From a virus: a stretch of 39,863 bases of DNA. Location: positions 1-39,863 of IMG/VR virus record IMGVR_UViG_3300042939_000077; one strand, 5' to 3'. Within the stretch, counting starts at the first letter, position 1, and each line of letters begins with the position of its first letter. The position numbers and the translations under genes are program-made. Positions 11,913 through 20,894 of the stretch are shown one piece after another. A model generated the notes under the pieces. The model was given only the letters and a program-made list of their open reading frames with translations, did not search any database and was not told the origin of the DNA.

Positions 11913-13445
11913 TTAGACGATCACCCAGCTGGCGCCTGATGGCACCGTGACCGTGATGCCGGCGTTGACGGTGATCGGCCCAGCGCTCATGGCGTTTTTG
12001 CCAGTGCTCAGAGTGTAGTTCGTTGTGACGGTTTGGCCATTCTCCACGAATACCGTGTCGGCACCGCCACCTGTTGCGCCACCGCCCAGCTGTCCCCATG
12101 CGGTGCCGTTGTAGCCCTCGAACTGCGTCAGGCTGCTGTTGAACCGGATCATGCCCGAGCTAGGCGTGCCGGGGCGTTGTGCAGTCGTACCAGCCGGCAA
12201 GTCGATGTAGCCGGTGCTGGTGGTGTCGATGTTGCCCGAGAAGGTCAGGCCAGTCAGCGTGAGCGTGCCGGCGGTGAAGTTGCCCGAGGCGTCACGCGCA
12301 ACGATGGCGCTTGCCGTGTTGGCGCTGGTGGCGTTGCTGGTCACGGTCGGGTTGCCCGCCACGCCGTCGGCGTTGCTTACGCTCAGGCCGGTGCCGGAAA
12401 CCGCAATCGAGCGAGCCGTGACCGTGTTGGCTGCGGTGCGGGTGATCAGGCCGTTGGTGGCCAGGTTGCCCACAGCGGCCAGCTGCGCGTTGCTGACCAG
12501 CTGCCAGGTGATCGCGGTGGTGCCAAGCGTGCCGCCGCGAGCGGTCTCTGACAGCCAGAAGGTGTCGTCGTTGACGGTGCCCTGCTCAATCGGCGTGTGC
12601 GCGCCGATCAGATCGTTCCAGGTGTCGGCGTCGGTGGCGCGGGTCAACACCCATGCCACTGCTGCGGTGCCGACCGTCGTGACGGTGTAGATGCCGTTCT
12701 GGTTGGTGGTGGCCTGATCCTTGACCAGCACCCGATCACCCACCGACAGGGCGATGCCGTCGATGCTGATGGCAACCAGCGTGCCGGCGTTGGTGAGCGT
12801 GCTGCTGGTGGCCGTCACCGTCAGCGCTGCGGTGGTCGCCACCCGGCAGCTCTGCTTCGGCGCCAGGCTTTGCACCCACTGGCGGGGGACAGCGTGTAGG
12901 TCTGCGGTCGGGTCACCGGAGAGCGTGATCGCGCCGGTCATGGTGCCGCCGGCCTTCAGCAGCGCGTCGTTGGCGATCTCAGCGTTGACGAACGCCGTAG
13001 TGGCGATCTGCGTGGTGTTGGTTCCGGTCGCGGCGGTCGGAGCCGCAGGTGTGCCGGTCAGCGTGGGGCTAGCCAGGGGGGCGTAGCTCTGCGCCTTGAC
13101 GAAAGCTGTGGTGGCGACGTTGGTGTTGTTGTCAGCCGTGGCCGGCGTGGTGGCAGTCGCTGCGGCCAACGCCGTGGAGCCCGTCACCGACAGCGTGCCG
13201 CCAATGGTGGCGTTGCCGGTGGTGCTCAGAGCGGTGAGCGCGTAGGTGGCGGCCAGCTCCGCCCAGCTGCTGCCGTTCCATTTCTTCCAGCGGTTGGCGG
13301 TGCTGTCCCAGCGGATCGTGCCAACGGAGAGGTTGGTGCTGGTGGTGCCATCGAACTGCAGCGCCAGATCGGTATCCCGATCCTTCAGCTGGTTCATGAA
13401 GTCGGTGTAGGTGCTCGTCAGCACCGGGTTCGACCAGTTAGCCAT
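11913..13445 (-). CDS. Long tail fibre protein (510 aa)
   Basis: The start overlaps the gpJ stop (ATGA). The N-terminal domain (MANWSNPVLTSTYTDFMNQL, then RWDSTANRWKKWNGSSW) is a typical attachment region. Two repeats with SPTLTGTP/ATTAFV and TNVATTAFVKAQ elements follow, then GDPTADLHAVPRQWVQ, a motif recurrent in phage fibres. A middle beta domain (about 195-320) precedes MIRFNSSLTQFEGYNGTAWG and a Gly-rich C-terminus. It likely trimerises and forms the shaft attached to gpJ at the tail tip. Confidence 0.85.
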   Translation of the reverse strand: MANWSNPVLTSTYTDFMNQLKDRDTDLALQFDGTTSTNLSVGTIRWDSTANRWKKWNGSSWAELAATYALTALSTTGNATIGGTLSVTGSTALAAATATTPATADNNTNVATTAFVKAQSYAPLASPTLTGTPAAPTAATGTNTTQIATTAFVNAEIANDALLKAGGTMTGAITLSGDPTADLHAVPRQWVQSLAPKQSCRVATTAALTVTATSSTLTNAGTLVAISIDGIALSVGDRVLVKDQATTNQNGIYTVTTVGTAAVAWVLTRATDADTWNDLIGAHTPIEQGTVNDDTFWLSETARGGTLGTTAITWQLVSNAQLAAVGNLATNGLITRTAANTVTARSIAVSGTGLSVSNADGVAGNPTVTSNATSANTASAIVARDASGNFTAGTLTLTGLTFSGNIDTTSTGYIDLPAGTTAQRPGTPSSGMIRFNSSLTQFEGYNGTAWGQLGGGATGGGADTVFVENGQTVTTNYTLSTGKNAMSAGPITVNAGITVTVPSGASWVIV

Positions 13446-16400
13446 CAGACCCCCCTCGCGCTCCAGCTAAAGCCGCCGCTCACCCGTGTGCCAGAGGTGT
13501 TGAACAGGAGCACCTTGAAGCTCGTGGGGTTTGGCGCGTCAACGAAATCATAGACCGCAATCACGCCAGTGGTAGAGGCTGGCGTCACCGAGATGCTCTG
13601 CACATCCACGAAAGCCACGTTGAAGTTCACGGTGGTCCCGCCGCTGTCACCACTATTCGCGGTGCCACTGCCTGCGTCATTGCGGAGCTTGGAGTCGAGC
13701 CGCACGTTGAGCGCGGTGAGCAGCATCAAGTCGTTGCCGCCGGCGCTGGCGAAGTCGTAGCGCACTCGGAAATACCGGAACTGGGTGACGAACACCTCAC
13801 TGAGGCCGGCGTAGCTGGTCCACTTGATCCAGCTCACGTTGCCGCTGGTGGTCGCGCTTGCTGCGGTGACCGTGAAGCTGTTGGCGGCCGCCGTTGCCAC
13901 CACATAGGTGCCGTCGGTTGCGGTGCCTGAGGTGAAGTCCAGGTAGACGTAATCACCGGCCACCAGGCCGTGCGCGGTCGAGGTGACCGTGATGGTCGTG
14001 GTGGTCTGCGAGTAGGTCGCTGAAGTGCTGGTGGTGCCGCGCACGCGGATCGTCGGCGTGATCGTCGTGGTGCCCACCACGCTGCTGCTGGTCAGTGTGG
14101 CGCTCACCTTGGTGCCGGCTAGCACGGTGCCGTAGTCGAACTCCTCCTCGTAGGCCGCCGTGGTGGTGGATGGCATCAGGTAGTAGGTGTATCCCGCAGT
14201 GATCTGATCCTGCGGGCTGGTGTAGCTGCGGCTGGTGAAGTGGCTCTGCCAGGTTTCGGTCGTGTTGACGTTGACGATCTGCCCCAGCAGCGTGTCGGTG
14301 TAGATGTTGGTCTCGTCGCCCGCCCAGGTGCTGTTCTGGTCAAACTGCAGCACATAGTCCGGCGGCTGGTTAACCACTGCGCTCACGCTACCGGGCGTGC
14401 CGTAGTTGCCAGCCGAGTCGATGCCTGCCAGCCAGTAGGTGTAAGTACCTGATGCGGTCTCGAACACCGTGGTGAAGCCGCCCTGCTTGGTGCCGATCAC
14501 GGTGCCAGCTGCCCAGCTCGCACCCTTGCGCAGCTCGTAGTTCAGGATCGGCAGCGTCTGCGTCACATCGTTCCAGCGCAGCAGCACGTTGTTGTCGATC
14601 ACCTGCTGGGTGATGGTCGGCGCAGATGGCACGGTCACGATCACGTCAAGGTCGTCGGGCGTGCCCTCGGTGCCGTTGATGTCTACTGCCGCCAGCCAGA
14701 ACTTCTGCGTGCCACTCCAGTCCGCCTTCAGCGTGTAGGCCGTGCCCTTGATCGTGGCGACGGTGGTGCCTGCGCCCCAAGTGGCGCCGCGCTTGAGCAG
14801 GTAGAACTCGGTGTCGAGCGTGCCCTTGATCGCCGCCCAGCTGAAGACCACGTTCTGGCCGGAGAAGCTGGAGGCCAGCGCCGGTGCGCCTGCCGCATTG
14901 ACGGTGATCACCGCCGAGGCTTGCGTGCCGTAGTTGCCGTTGGCGTCCTTGGCCACCACCCAGAAGGTCTGGCTGCCACTCCAGGTGGCCTTCAGCGTGT
15001 AGCTGGTGCCGGTGATGTTGGCGAGCACCGTGGCGGTCGAGAAGGTGGCGCCCTGACGGATCTCGTAGGTGTCGGTCGGCAGGGTGCCGGCCACCGCCGT
15101 CCAGCTCAGCGTGGCGGTGCTGCCGCCCACGGAGGTGGTGATGGTCGGCGCTGCAGCGCCCGTGATGGTGACCACCTCGCTGTCGGGCGGGTCGGTGAAC
15201 TTGCCAACGGTGTCCACAGGCGCCACCCAGAAGGTGCGTGCGCCGGTCCAGGAGACCGGCACTGTGAACGTGGTGCTCTGCGTCCTGGCCAGCTCTGTCG
15301 AGGTGGCATAGCTGTTGCCGAACGTCACCCGGTAGTAGGCGATGGCGTAGGTGGCAAGCGTCGGCACCGTCCACGACAGCACCAAGTCGGTGTTCTGGAT
15401 CGAGCTGCTGATCGTGGTGGGATTGGCGCCAGCGATGGTGACCGACCGGCTTGCGGCGTTGGTGCTGTAGACGCCCGAGGTGTCGATGGCCTTTACCAAG
15501 TAGGTGTAGGTGCCGTCGTCCAGATAGCCGAGCTTGTAGGTGGTGGCCTTCACCTGCGTCACCAGCGTGGCGCTGCCCCAGTTGGTGCCACGCCGGATCT
15601 CGTACTGATCGGCGTCGATGTCTGGGATGGCATCCCACGTCAGCGTGACGCCCAGGTCCTTGTCAGCCGTGAAGTTCAGGTTGACCACATCGCTCGGCGG
15701 TGCGGTCTTGCCCAGAGCGTTGATGCTGCCGGTGAGTTTGCTGGTGGAAATCTTGAAGCCCGCCTGCTGTGAGTAGATCTCAAACGCAAACGTGCCCGGC
15801 GTAATGTCGAGCACCTCAAAGTCAGGACCATTGGCAACAGCGGTTTCCCAGTTGGCCAGATCCTTGCGCCATTTGACGATGTACTGGTTGACGCCGACCA
15901 CCGGCTTCCAGCTGGCGAGCACCTTGGCGCGAACCTGCCCCTGGTACTCGTAGAGCGCCTCGCTGAGGTCCAAGTTGGTGGGCGCTGCCGGCAGGACGTT
16001 CAGGTTGGTGACATCGCGCTGCTGCAGCGGTCTGTCCTGCTCGATGTAGGCGTACTTGCTGGAGTTGTAGGCCAGCGCCGTGATGGTGTACTGCGCCTGC
16101 TCTTCCTCCGTGACGCTCAACACCCGCCACTGCGTCGTCTGGATGTCATCGGTCTGATAGATCCACACGCTGTTGGCGTTTGGCGCGGTGGTGAACGCTG
16201 ATGCCAGCGAAATCACGTTGCCGCTGATGCTGGCGATGTTGCGGGTCTCGACGGTGCCGTTCGGCAGGATCACCGAGAGCGTTTTGTTGTTGCCCGCCGT
16301 GACGCCCGTGGTGTCGTCAATGGTGACGCTGGTGGTTGTAGCTGAGCGGATGCGCCCACCACGCCGTTGGCCAGCTTTGACCGGATCGGCCACCTGGATG

Positions 16401-18319
16401 ATCTGGCCGGGGCGAACGACCACGCCAGCGTCGATGCTGGCCTTAAAGCTGATCACCTCGCTTTCGTACTTCTCGGAGTAGAGCAGCCATTCCCCAAGCC
16501 GGTGCGCCTGGCCGCGTGAGGTGCAGGCAAACGCCGAGATCTCGCTGGTCACCACGCCGTACTTGGCGATGCCGGCCTGGTCCTCCACCACCTCGTAGGC
16601 AATGTCGCGCAGCTCTAGGTCCAAGTAGCTGACCACTGCCACGGTTGGCCGTCCCTTCAGGCTGCCGCCGCTGTAGCTGAAGCCTTCCTCGGAAATGTTC
16701 GCCAGCGTGAACAGGTAGGCCGGATCGCCCGGCTTGTCCTGCGTGATCGTCAGTGCGCCGGTGCTCCAGTAGGGCATGGCCCGGAACACCGAGCACATGT
16801 CGTTGATGAGCTTGTAGGCGTCCTCAGCGGTCTGAATGTTGACGTTGCAGCTGAAGCGTGGCTCCTGCCCGCCAAAGCCATCAGGCACCAGCGCCGAGGC
16901 GTACTGGCTGGCAGAAAAGAACGCCCACTTGTCCAGCTGCGCGGCTTGGATGTGATCACCGAAGCCGTAGCGGGTCGAGGTGAGCAGGTCCCAGAGGATC
17001 CAGGCCGGATCGGTCGTCCACGCTGCAGCGCCGAAGGATCCGTTCCACACGCCCGCATAGATCAGCCTGCCGGTGGTGCTGTCGACCGTGGCGTTGCTGG
17101 GGATCGCCACCTTGATGCCGCGCACTAGGTAGCTGCGGCGGGGGATGGAATTGAACTGCTCGGCGTCAACGCGCAGGCCGACCAGTGCGCTGTTGGGGTA
17201 GCGCAGCTTGGCGTAGACGATCTCGGTGTAGCTCTGCCAGCTGAAGGCGTTCATCAGCTTGGCGCTGCCGCTGTCGGCCGTCACCCGCGTGACCCTAATG
17301 TTCACCGGGAAGGCGCCGGTGAGGTTCACCAGGTAGTCGCGCTGGTAAGCGTCAGCCGTGCGGCCGCTGATCGTGTTGTCGATCACCGTGGTGTAGCCGC
17401 CGCCGTTGTACGAGACAGCGATCTGTAGCTGCACGCTGGTGCCAACGATGTCGCCGGCATCAGTGAACTGCTGCAGCTGCGGCACGTTGATGGTGACGCG
17501 CACCGCGTTCACGTTGGTGTCGGTGATCGAGCGCACCACCGGGGTGGCCTGCTGCACCGTGACGTTGACGGCTTTCTCGTCTTCGACCTCAGCCGCAATC
17601 GGGATGTAGCTCTGGTTCTGCGTGCCGGTGCGCGTGTGGACGGTGACGTTCTGGAAGTTGTAGGAATTGTCCGGGTTCTGCAGCGGGGTGTTGTCGATAA
17701 AGATCGACTTGTGGCCGTCCTTGAGCCCTTGGATCTCGCCCTCGCTGATCAGGTCGATCAGGTTGGCGTATTGCGTGCTGTTGAGGTTGTCAGCCGCCTC
17801 CGTGGGCGTGCGCGTGCTGCTGCCGCCACCACCTTTGCCGCCGCCGCCCCCACCGCCGCCTGCACCTGCAATGCCGAGACCCAAGCCAGCGTTATGGACG
17901 CGGATGCCGCCAGCGATGAAGGTGTGGTGCCCTTCGACCGTCAGGTTGTAGACGGTGCCCCGGCCGTGCTCGGTGCGCTCAACGATGGGTCGCAGGTGGC
18001 CGTTCTCGTCCACCAGGCAGTCGTCGGCGCCCAGCGTGCCGATCTCCACGAAGGCGTTGAACTGGTTGAGCACCCAGTGGTTCGGGGTGGCATCGAGCAC
18101 CGCACCGCCCCAGAGCCGGTAGCGCACCACGCGCTCGTTCTCGTGGACGTGGACCTTGAGCACCTCCGCCTGGTGCACTTCGCCCTGGTCGTCAAAGCTG
18201 AGCACCTGGTCGCCAGGCTGCAGCGTTTCGATGGCACGCAGCCCATCAGGCGTGCGCACCAGCGTGTGCCCAAGGAAGCACCCGCCGCCACCACCGCCTG
18301 CGCCGACGATCCTGGTCAT
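13445..18319 (-). CDS. J: Lambda gpJ-like tail tip / host-specificity protein with an embedded Hint domain (1624 aa)
   Basis: This is the central tail-tip protein. Residues 1-13 are Gly-rich, residues 14-143 are an intein-like Hint domain, and a second Gly-rich stretch follows. The gpJ body begins at TPTEAADNLNSTQ and keeps lambda landmarks such as YTEIVYAKLRYPNSALVGLR, VPDGFGGQEPR and FACTSRGQAHRLGEWLL (to about residue 770). Six fibronectin-III-like modules follow (about 775-1315). A C-terminal beta region contains a YVYLDFTSG module (about 1434-1494) shared with gpL. The extra 490 residues over lambda gpJ come mainly from the Hint domain and FN3 repeats. The start overlaps the gpI stop (ATGA). 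Confidence 0.95.
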   Translation of the reverse strand: MTRIVGAGGGGGGCFLGHTLVRTPDGLRAIETLQPGDQVLSFDDQGEVHQAEVLKVHVHENERVVRYRLWGGAVLDATPNHWVLNQFNAFVEIGTLGADDCLVDENGHLRPIVERTEHGRGTVYNLTVEGHHTFIAGGIRVHNAGLGLGIAGAGGGGGGGGKGGGGSSTRTPTEAADNLNSTQYANLIDLISEGEIQGLKDGHKSIFIDNTPLQNPDNSYNFQNVTVHTRTGTQNQSYIPIAAEVEDEKAVNVTVQQATPVVRSITDTNVNAVRVTINVPQLQQFTDAGDIVGTSVQLQIAVSYNGGGYTTVIDNTISGRTADAYQRDYLVNLTGAFPVNIRVTRVTADSGSAKLMNAFSWQSYTEIVYAKLRYPNSALVGLRVDAEQFNSIPRRSYLVRGIKVAIPSNATVDSTTGRLIYAGVWNGSFGAAAWTTDPAWILWDLLTSTRYGFGDHIQAAQLDKWAFFSASQYASALVPDGFGGQEPRFSCNVNIQTAEDAYKLINDMCSVFRAMPYWSTGALTITQDKPGDPAYLFTLANISEEGFSYSGGSLKGRPTVAVVSYLDLELRDIAYEVVEDQAGIAKYGVVTSEISAFACTSRGQAHRLGEWLLYSEKYESEVISFKASIDAGVVVRPGQIIQVADPVKAGQRRGGRIRSATTTSVTIDDTTGVTAGNNKTLSVILPNGTVETRNIASISGNVISLASAFTTAPNANSVWIYQTDDIQTTQWRVLSVTEEEQAQYTITALAYNSSKYAYIEQDRPLQQRDVTNLNVLPAAPTNLDLSEALYEYQGQVRAKVLASWKPVVGVNQYIVKWRKDLANWETAVANGPDFEVLDITPGTFAFEIYSQQAGFKISTSKLTGSINALGKTAPPSDVVNLNFTADKDLGVTLTWDAIPDIDADQYEIRRGTNWGSATLVTQVKATTYKLGYLDDGTYTYLVKAIDTSGVYSTNAASRSVTIAGANPTTISSSIQNTDLVLSWTVPTLATYAIAYYRVTFGNSYATSTELARTQSTTFTVPVSWTGARTFWVAPVDTVGKFTDPPDSEVVTITGAAAPTITTSVGGSTATLSWTAVAGTLPTDTYEIRQGATFSTATVLANITGTSYTLKATWSGSQTFWVVAKDANGNYGTQASAVITVNAAGAPALASSFSGQNVVFSWAAIKGTLDTEFYLLKRGATWGAGTTVATIKGTAYTLKADWSGTQKFWLAAVDINGTEGTPDDLDVIVTVPSAPTITQQVIDNNVLLRWNDVTQTLPILNYELRKGASWAAGTVIGTKQGGFTTVFETASGTYTYWLAGIDSAGNYGTPGSVSAVVNQPPDYVLQFDQNSTWAGDETNIYTDTLLGQIVNVNTTETWQSHFTSRSYTSPQDQITAGYTYYLMPSTTTAAYEEEFDYGTVLAGTKVSATLTSSSVVGTTTITPTIRVRGTTSTSATYSQTTTTITVTSTAHGLVAGDYVYLDFTSGTATDGTYVVATAAANSFTVTAASATTSGNVSWIKWTSYAGLSEVFVTQFRYFRVRYDFASAGGNDLMLLTALNVRLDSKLRNDAGSGTANSGDSGGTTVNFNVAFVDVQSISVTPASTTGVIAVYDFVDAPNPTSFKVLLFNTSGTRVSGGFSWSARGV
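13837..14017 (-). repeat. YLDFTSG module, gpJ copy
   Basis: This segment encodes TVTSTAHGLVAGDYVYLDFT and continues DGTYVVATAAANSFTVTAAS, ending in TSGNVS. Bases 19780-19968 in gpL encode a closely matching segment, and the two are similar at DNA level too (for example both contain GTGAAG and CACGTTGCCGCTGGTG-like starts). It is an exchangeable ~60-aa beta module present in two different tail proteins of the same phage. Confidence 0.75.
17891..18280 (-). other. Hint / bacterial-intein-like domain inside gpJ (130 aa, no endonuclease)
   Basis: Residues 14-143 of gpJ. Splicing block A is seen as CFLGHTLVRTPDG with Cys1, block B as LDATPNHWVL (T-x-x-H), block F as VYNLTVEGHHTFIAGG, and block G as IRVHN with the final His-Asn. 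No homing-endonuclease insert exists and 130 residues is the minimum size for a Hint fold. The next residue is Ala, not the Cys, Ser or Thr that standard protein splicing needs. Both flanks are poly-glycine. This matches the type-A bacterial-intein-like (BIL) layout, whose members can cleave and sometimes splice. The outcome here cannot be told from sequence. Confidence 0.88.
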
Positions 18320-18900
18320 GCCGTCACCTGCTCGGTGTCGATGCCGGCCGAGATCACGACCGAGCCGACCAGTGTCTCGCCGTAGACGATGGGCACCGGC
18401 AGCCCTTGACGGCTGGTGTTCTGGATGCCGCTAAAGCTGTAGGACTTGCGGGGATCCTTGGCCGTCTCAGCGGTCGAGCCGGTGTTCATGGTCGGCACCG
18501 GCGTCAGCAGCTGCGCCACGCCGCCGAGCACCAAGCTGGCGCCCACGCCAACAATCAGGCTGAACGCAGTCGGTCCAAGCCATGCAGCTGCACCGGGGAT
18601 AAACACAGCAGCAGCCAGCAATGCCACGCCGCCGATGATGCGCCCCACGGCGCCAGCGCCTGCCACCACCGGGATGATCTTGATCTCTTGCTGGCCTGCG
18701 GGTGCCTGCAGCTCGTCCTCGGCCAGGTCGTAGTCGCCCACGCTGACCCGGTAATGCCCCTGCACCAGCTCGGGCTCCAGCTGCGGAAAGTTGGCCAGCA
18801 GGAACCGCACAGCTTCGGCAGCGCTGCTCACCTCGGCCTCAAACTTCCGGCGCTTCAGGAACTTTGCCAGGCGCCCATAGATGCGGATCGTGCGCAGCAT
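18316..18900 (-). CDS. I: Lambda gpI-like tail assembly protein (194 aa)
   Basis: ATG at 18900 overlaps the gpK stop as ATGA and gives the expected gpI start ([18 protein letters not shown]). A ubiquitin-like N-terminal domain (about 1-80, with VSSAAEAVRFLLANFPQLE) is followed by a hydrophobic Gly/Ala/Val-rich stretch (VGRIIGGVALLAAAVFIPGA) and a C-terminus (PRKSYSFSGIQNTSRQGLPV) that in this family leads into gpJ. It works with gpK in building the tail tip and is usually absent from the finished virion. Its stop overlaps the gpJ start. Confidence 0.92.
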   Translation of the reverse strand: MLRTIRIYGRLAKFLKRRKFEAEVSSAAEAVRFLLANFPQLEPELVQGHYRVSVGDYDLAEDELQAPAGQQEIKIIPVVAGAGAVGRIIGGVALLAAAVFIPGAAAWLGPTAFSLIVGVGASLVLGGVAQLLTPVPTMNTGSTAETAKDPRKSYSFSGIQNTSRQGLPVPIVYGETLVGSVVISAGIDTEQVTA

Positions 18901-19628
18901 CAGGTCAGCTCTAGCCTCCCTGCATCGTAATGCCGGAGCCGGCGGCCGACGCACTTGAGCAGCCAGCCACCCAAGAGATCACGGCTGCTGAGCCTGCCCC
19001 TGATGTGGTGCAGCAGCAGCTGGTCTCCGATGTAGACGCCGACGTGGTTGAGCCCCGGTCCGCTGATGCTCATCAGCACCGCATCGCCAGGCTCCAACTC
19101 CTCGTCCTCGTCCAGCTCGCGGAAGCCGGCCTCCTTCCAGTAGCGGTCGAACAACGGGTCGGCCTCAAACTCCTCCGGCGTCAGCGGCCGCGCCCAGTCC
19201 AGCAGCTGCAAGCCATGCTCGGCGTACCAGTCGCGCGTCAGCGTCCAGCAGTCAGTCAGCCCCCAGACCCACTCACGGCCGATTAGCGGCGCCTTAAAGC
19301 CCGTTGGCAGCAGCTTGCTGCTCCATAGCTCGGTCTTAGGGTTGACGATGTACCAAGGCAGCGCGGTGCGCTCGATGGCTACCAGGTCCGCCTGGCTGGG
19401 CACCGGCGGGGTGACCGGGTGGCTGTGGACCACCGCGAAGATCTCGCCAGCGTCCTCGGCTGCGGCGAAGTCCAGCGGGTCGAGGATGAACTGCTCGGTG
19501 CCGGCCGCCAGGTTCGTGCATGGCCAGTAGCGCCGCCGCCCCTTGATGACCACCACCAGGCCGCAGGCTTCGCGCGGATCCTCGGCCTTTGCGTGCTCCA
19601 GTGCTGCGTCGCGCCAGGTGCTTGTCAT
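18900..19628 (-). CDS. K: Lambda gpK-like tail assembly protein: JAMM plus NlpC/P60 domains (242 aa)
   Basis: ATG at 19628 overlaps the gpL stop (ATGA); the longer in-frame extension lies inside gpL and is not used. The N-terminal JAB/MPN metalloprotease domain shows Glu20 and the full H-x-H-x7-S-x2-D motif (His68, His70, Ser78, Asp81). The C-terminal NlpC/P60 domain shows Cys127 in [13 protein letters not shown] and His195 in [10 protein letters not shown]. In lambda-like phages the protein acts in tail-tip assembly and may process tail proteins or peptidoglycan. All key residues are present. Its protease domain could be relevant to the Hint-bearing gpJ made from the same operon. Confidence 0.93.
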   Translation of the reverse strand: MTSTWRDAALEHAKAEDPREACGLVVVIKGRRRYWPCTNLAAGTEQFILDPLDFAAAEDAGEIFAVVHSHPVTPPVPSQADLVAIERTALPWYIVNPKTELWSSKLLPTGFKAPLIGREWVWGLTDCWTLTRDWYAEHGLQLLDWARPLTPEEFEADPLFDRYWKEAGFRELDEDEELEPGDAVLMSISGPGLNHVGVYIGDQLLLHHIRGRLSSRDLLGGWLLKCVGRRLRHYDAGRLELT

Positions 19629-20557
19629 GAGAAGTAGGTTCCGATGCCAGGGAAGGAGCCGAACGGCAGTTCTGATGTGGTGCCGAACCGTGCTTTGCAG
19701 CTGCTCAGCCGCTTGGGGCAAACATCGCTGGCGCTGCTGGTTGTTGGCACGTCGTCGTCGTCGTACCACTGCGTTGCTGTCACATTGCCGCTGGTGCTGC
19801 CGCTGGCAGCTGTCGTTACCGTGAAGGTGTTGGCCGCAGCAGTGACCACCCGGTAGCTGCCGTCAGCCGCCAGGCCGCTCGTGAAGTCGAGATAGACCTG
19901 ATCGCCCACGACCAGCCCGTGCGCCGTAGCAGTCACCGTCACCGTGGTGCCCGCGCGGCTGTAGGTGCCTGTGAAGCTGGCCACCGGCGTGTAGCCGCAC
20001 TCCGCTGATTTGTAGACCCACTGGCAGATGTTGCTCACGCACTGGCGTTTTGGCGCCCTGACGCCCGCCAGGTCAAAGGCGGCCGCCAGCTCAAACTCGA
20101 CCACATCGCGGGTTTCAGCGACCTTCCGGTCAACGTAGTAGACCTCGCGCGGGAACTCAGCGGTCGGGTCTGGTGTGCCGTAGGGGTTGACGCTGCCGGG
20201 AAAGTTCACCGCGTCGAGATAGCGCGCCAGCGTGCGGATGCGCGTCACCTTGGCGCCCTCCAGGCCGTTGGGCAGCGTGGCGATGATCGCCGTGATGGTG
20301 CTCAGGATGTTGCTGCAACGGATTTTCGGGCGGGGCAGAGTGCCCTTGCCGCTGTACTCAAAGCCATCGGCCTCGACGGGGAAGCGCAGGTAGCTGTTGG
20401 CGTTCCACACCACCTCACCGTTGCTGTTGAGACTGGTGCCAGCGTGGAAGCGGTAGGTGTCGCTGACGCCGTGCTGCGTGGTGTTCAGCTGCAGCTCAAA
20501 CAGCTCGATCACCGAGCTGGGCGCAATCGCCTGTAGGTCTGAGACGGGGACAGCCAT
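19625..20557 (-). CDS. L: Lambda gpL-like minor tail protein with an inserted beta module (310 aa)
   Basis: The N-terminal part ([20 protein letters not shown]) and the ending ([13 protein letters not shown], then LPFGSFPG) are typical of gpL, a tail-tip protein whose C-terminal cysteines hold an iron-sulfur cluster in lambda. Cysteines are at 173, 178, 187, 280 and 287. Between the two groups (about 196-262) lies a module with [20 protein letters not shown] that also occurs in gpJ. It therefore looks like an insertion into the metal-binding region that leaves the cysteines intact. Both ends overlap neighbouring genes. Confidence 0.92.
   Translation of the reverse strand: MAVPVSDLQAIAPSSVIELFELQLNTTQHGVSDTYRFHAGTSLNSNGEVVWNANSYLRFPVEADGFEYSGKGTLPRPKIRCSNILSTITAIIATLPNGLEGAKVTRIRTLARYLDAVNFPGSVNPYGTPDPTAEFPREVYYVDRKVAETRDVVEFELAAAFDLAGVRAPKRQCVSNICQWVYKSAECGYTPVASFTGTYSRAGTTVTVTATAHGLVVGDQVYLDFTSGLAADGSYRVVTAAANTFTVTTAASGSTSGNVTATQWYDDDDVPTTSSASDVCPKRLSSCKARFGTTSELPFGSFPGIGTYFS
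19780..19968 (-). repeat. YLDFTSG module, gpL copy
   Basis: This stretch encodes gpL residues of about 197-259 and matches the gpJ segment at 13837-14017 along its whole length, with shared [16 protein letters not shown], TAAANxFTVT and TSGNV. It is placed between Cys187 and Cys280 of gpL. Confidence 0.75.
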
Positions 20558-20892
20558 TAGGGCTCAAACACCTCGCGGAAGGTGGCTTGGATCTGGTTGT
20601 TGTTGCAGCTGCTGAGCGTGGTCTGCCACTCCTCGCAGACATACTTGCCAGCAGTGCCGCGCGGCGGCGTCCAGTCGAAGCTCTCTACGCCAGCGCGTGC
20701 TTCCAAAAAGGTGAGGATGTTGTCGCGCTCGGTGTCGTCCCGATTGGCGAAGGTCAGGCTCCACTCCTTCGGGTCAGTGTGCAGGCCAAAGCGGATGCGC
20801 TGCTCGTAGCCATCGCCCGCCTGAAACTTGCGCGCCCGAGGCTTGCTGCTCTCGGTGGCCTCAAAGCTGGGGGTGTAGGTGAAGGTCGCCAT
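20557..20892 (-). CDS. M: Lambda gpM-like minor tail protein (111 aa)
   Basis: A 111-residue protein with the usual gpM features: FTYTPSFEATESSKPRARKF, GDGYEQRIRFGLHTDPKEWS, and a C-terminal GKYVCEEWQTTLSSCNNNQI segment. gpM sits at the tail tip between the tape measure and gpL. The position after the tape-measure gene and before gpL is exactly as in lambda. It abuts gpL, sharing one base. Confidence 0.9.
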   Translation of the reverse strand: MATFTYTPSFEATESSKPRARKFQAGDGYEQRIRFGLHTDPKEWSLTFANRDDTERDNILTFLEARAGVESFDWTPPRGTAGKYVCEEWQTTLSSCNNNQIQATFREVFEP

Positions 20893-20894
20893 GG

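Noticed and set aside
14646-15772. Long frames on both strands inside the FN3 region of gpJ
   Set aside because: They follow the repeat composition of gpJ in other phases and show no independent protein features.
17891-18280. A standard self-splicing intein
   Set aside because: The residue after the final Asn is Ala, not Cys, Ser or Thr, and there is no homing endonuclease. The call is limited to a Hint/BIL-like domain.
18900-19769. A longer gpK starting at 19769
   Set aside because: The extra 47 residues are Arg/Gln-rich and lie within gpL. The ATGA overlap at 19628 gives the normal gpK start.
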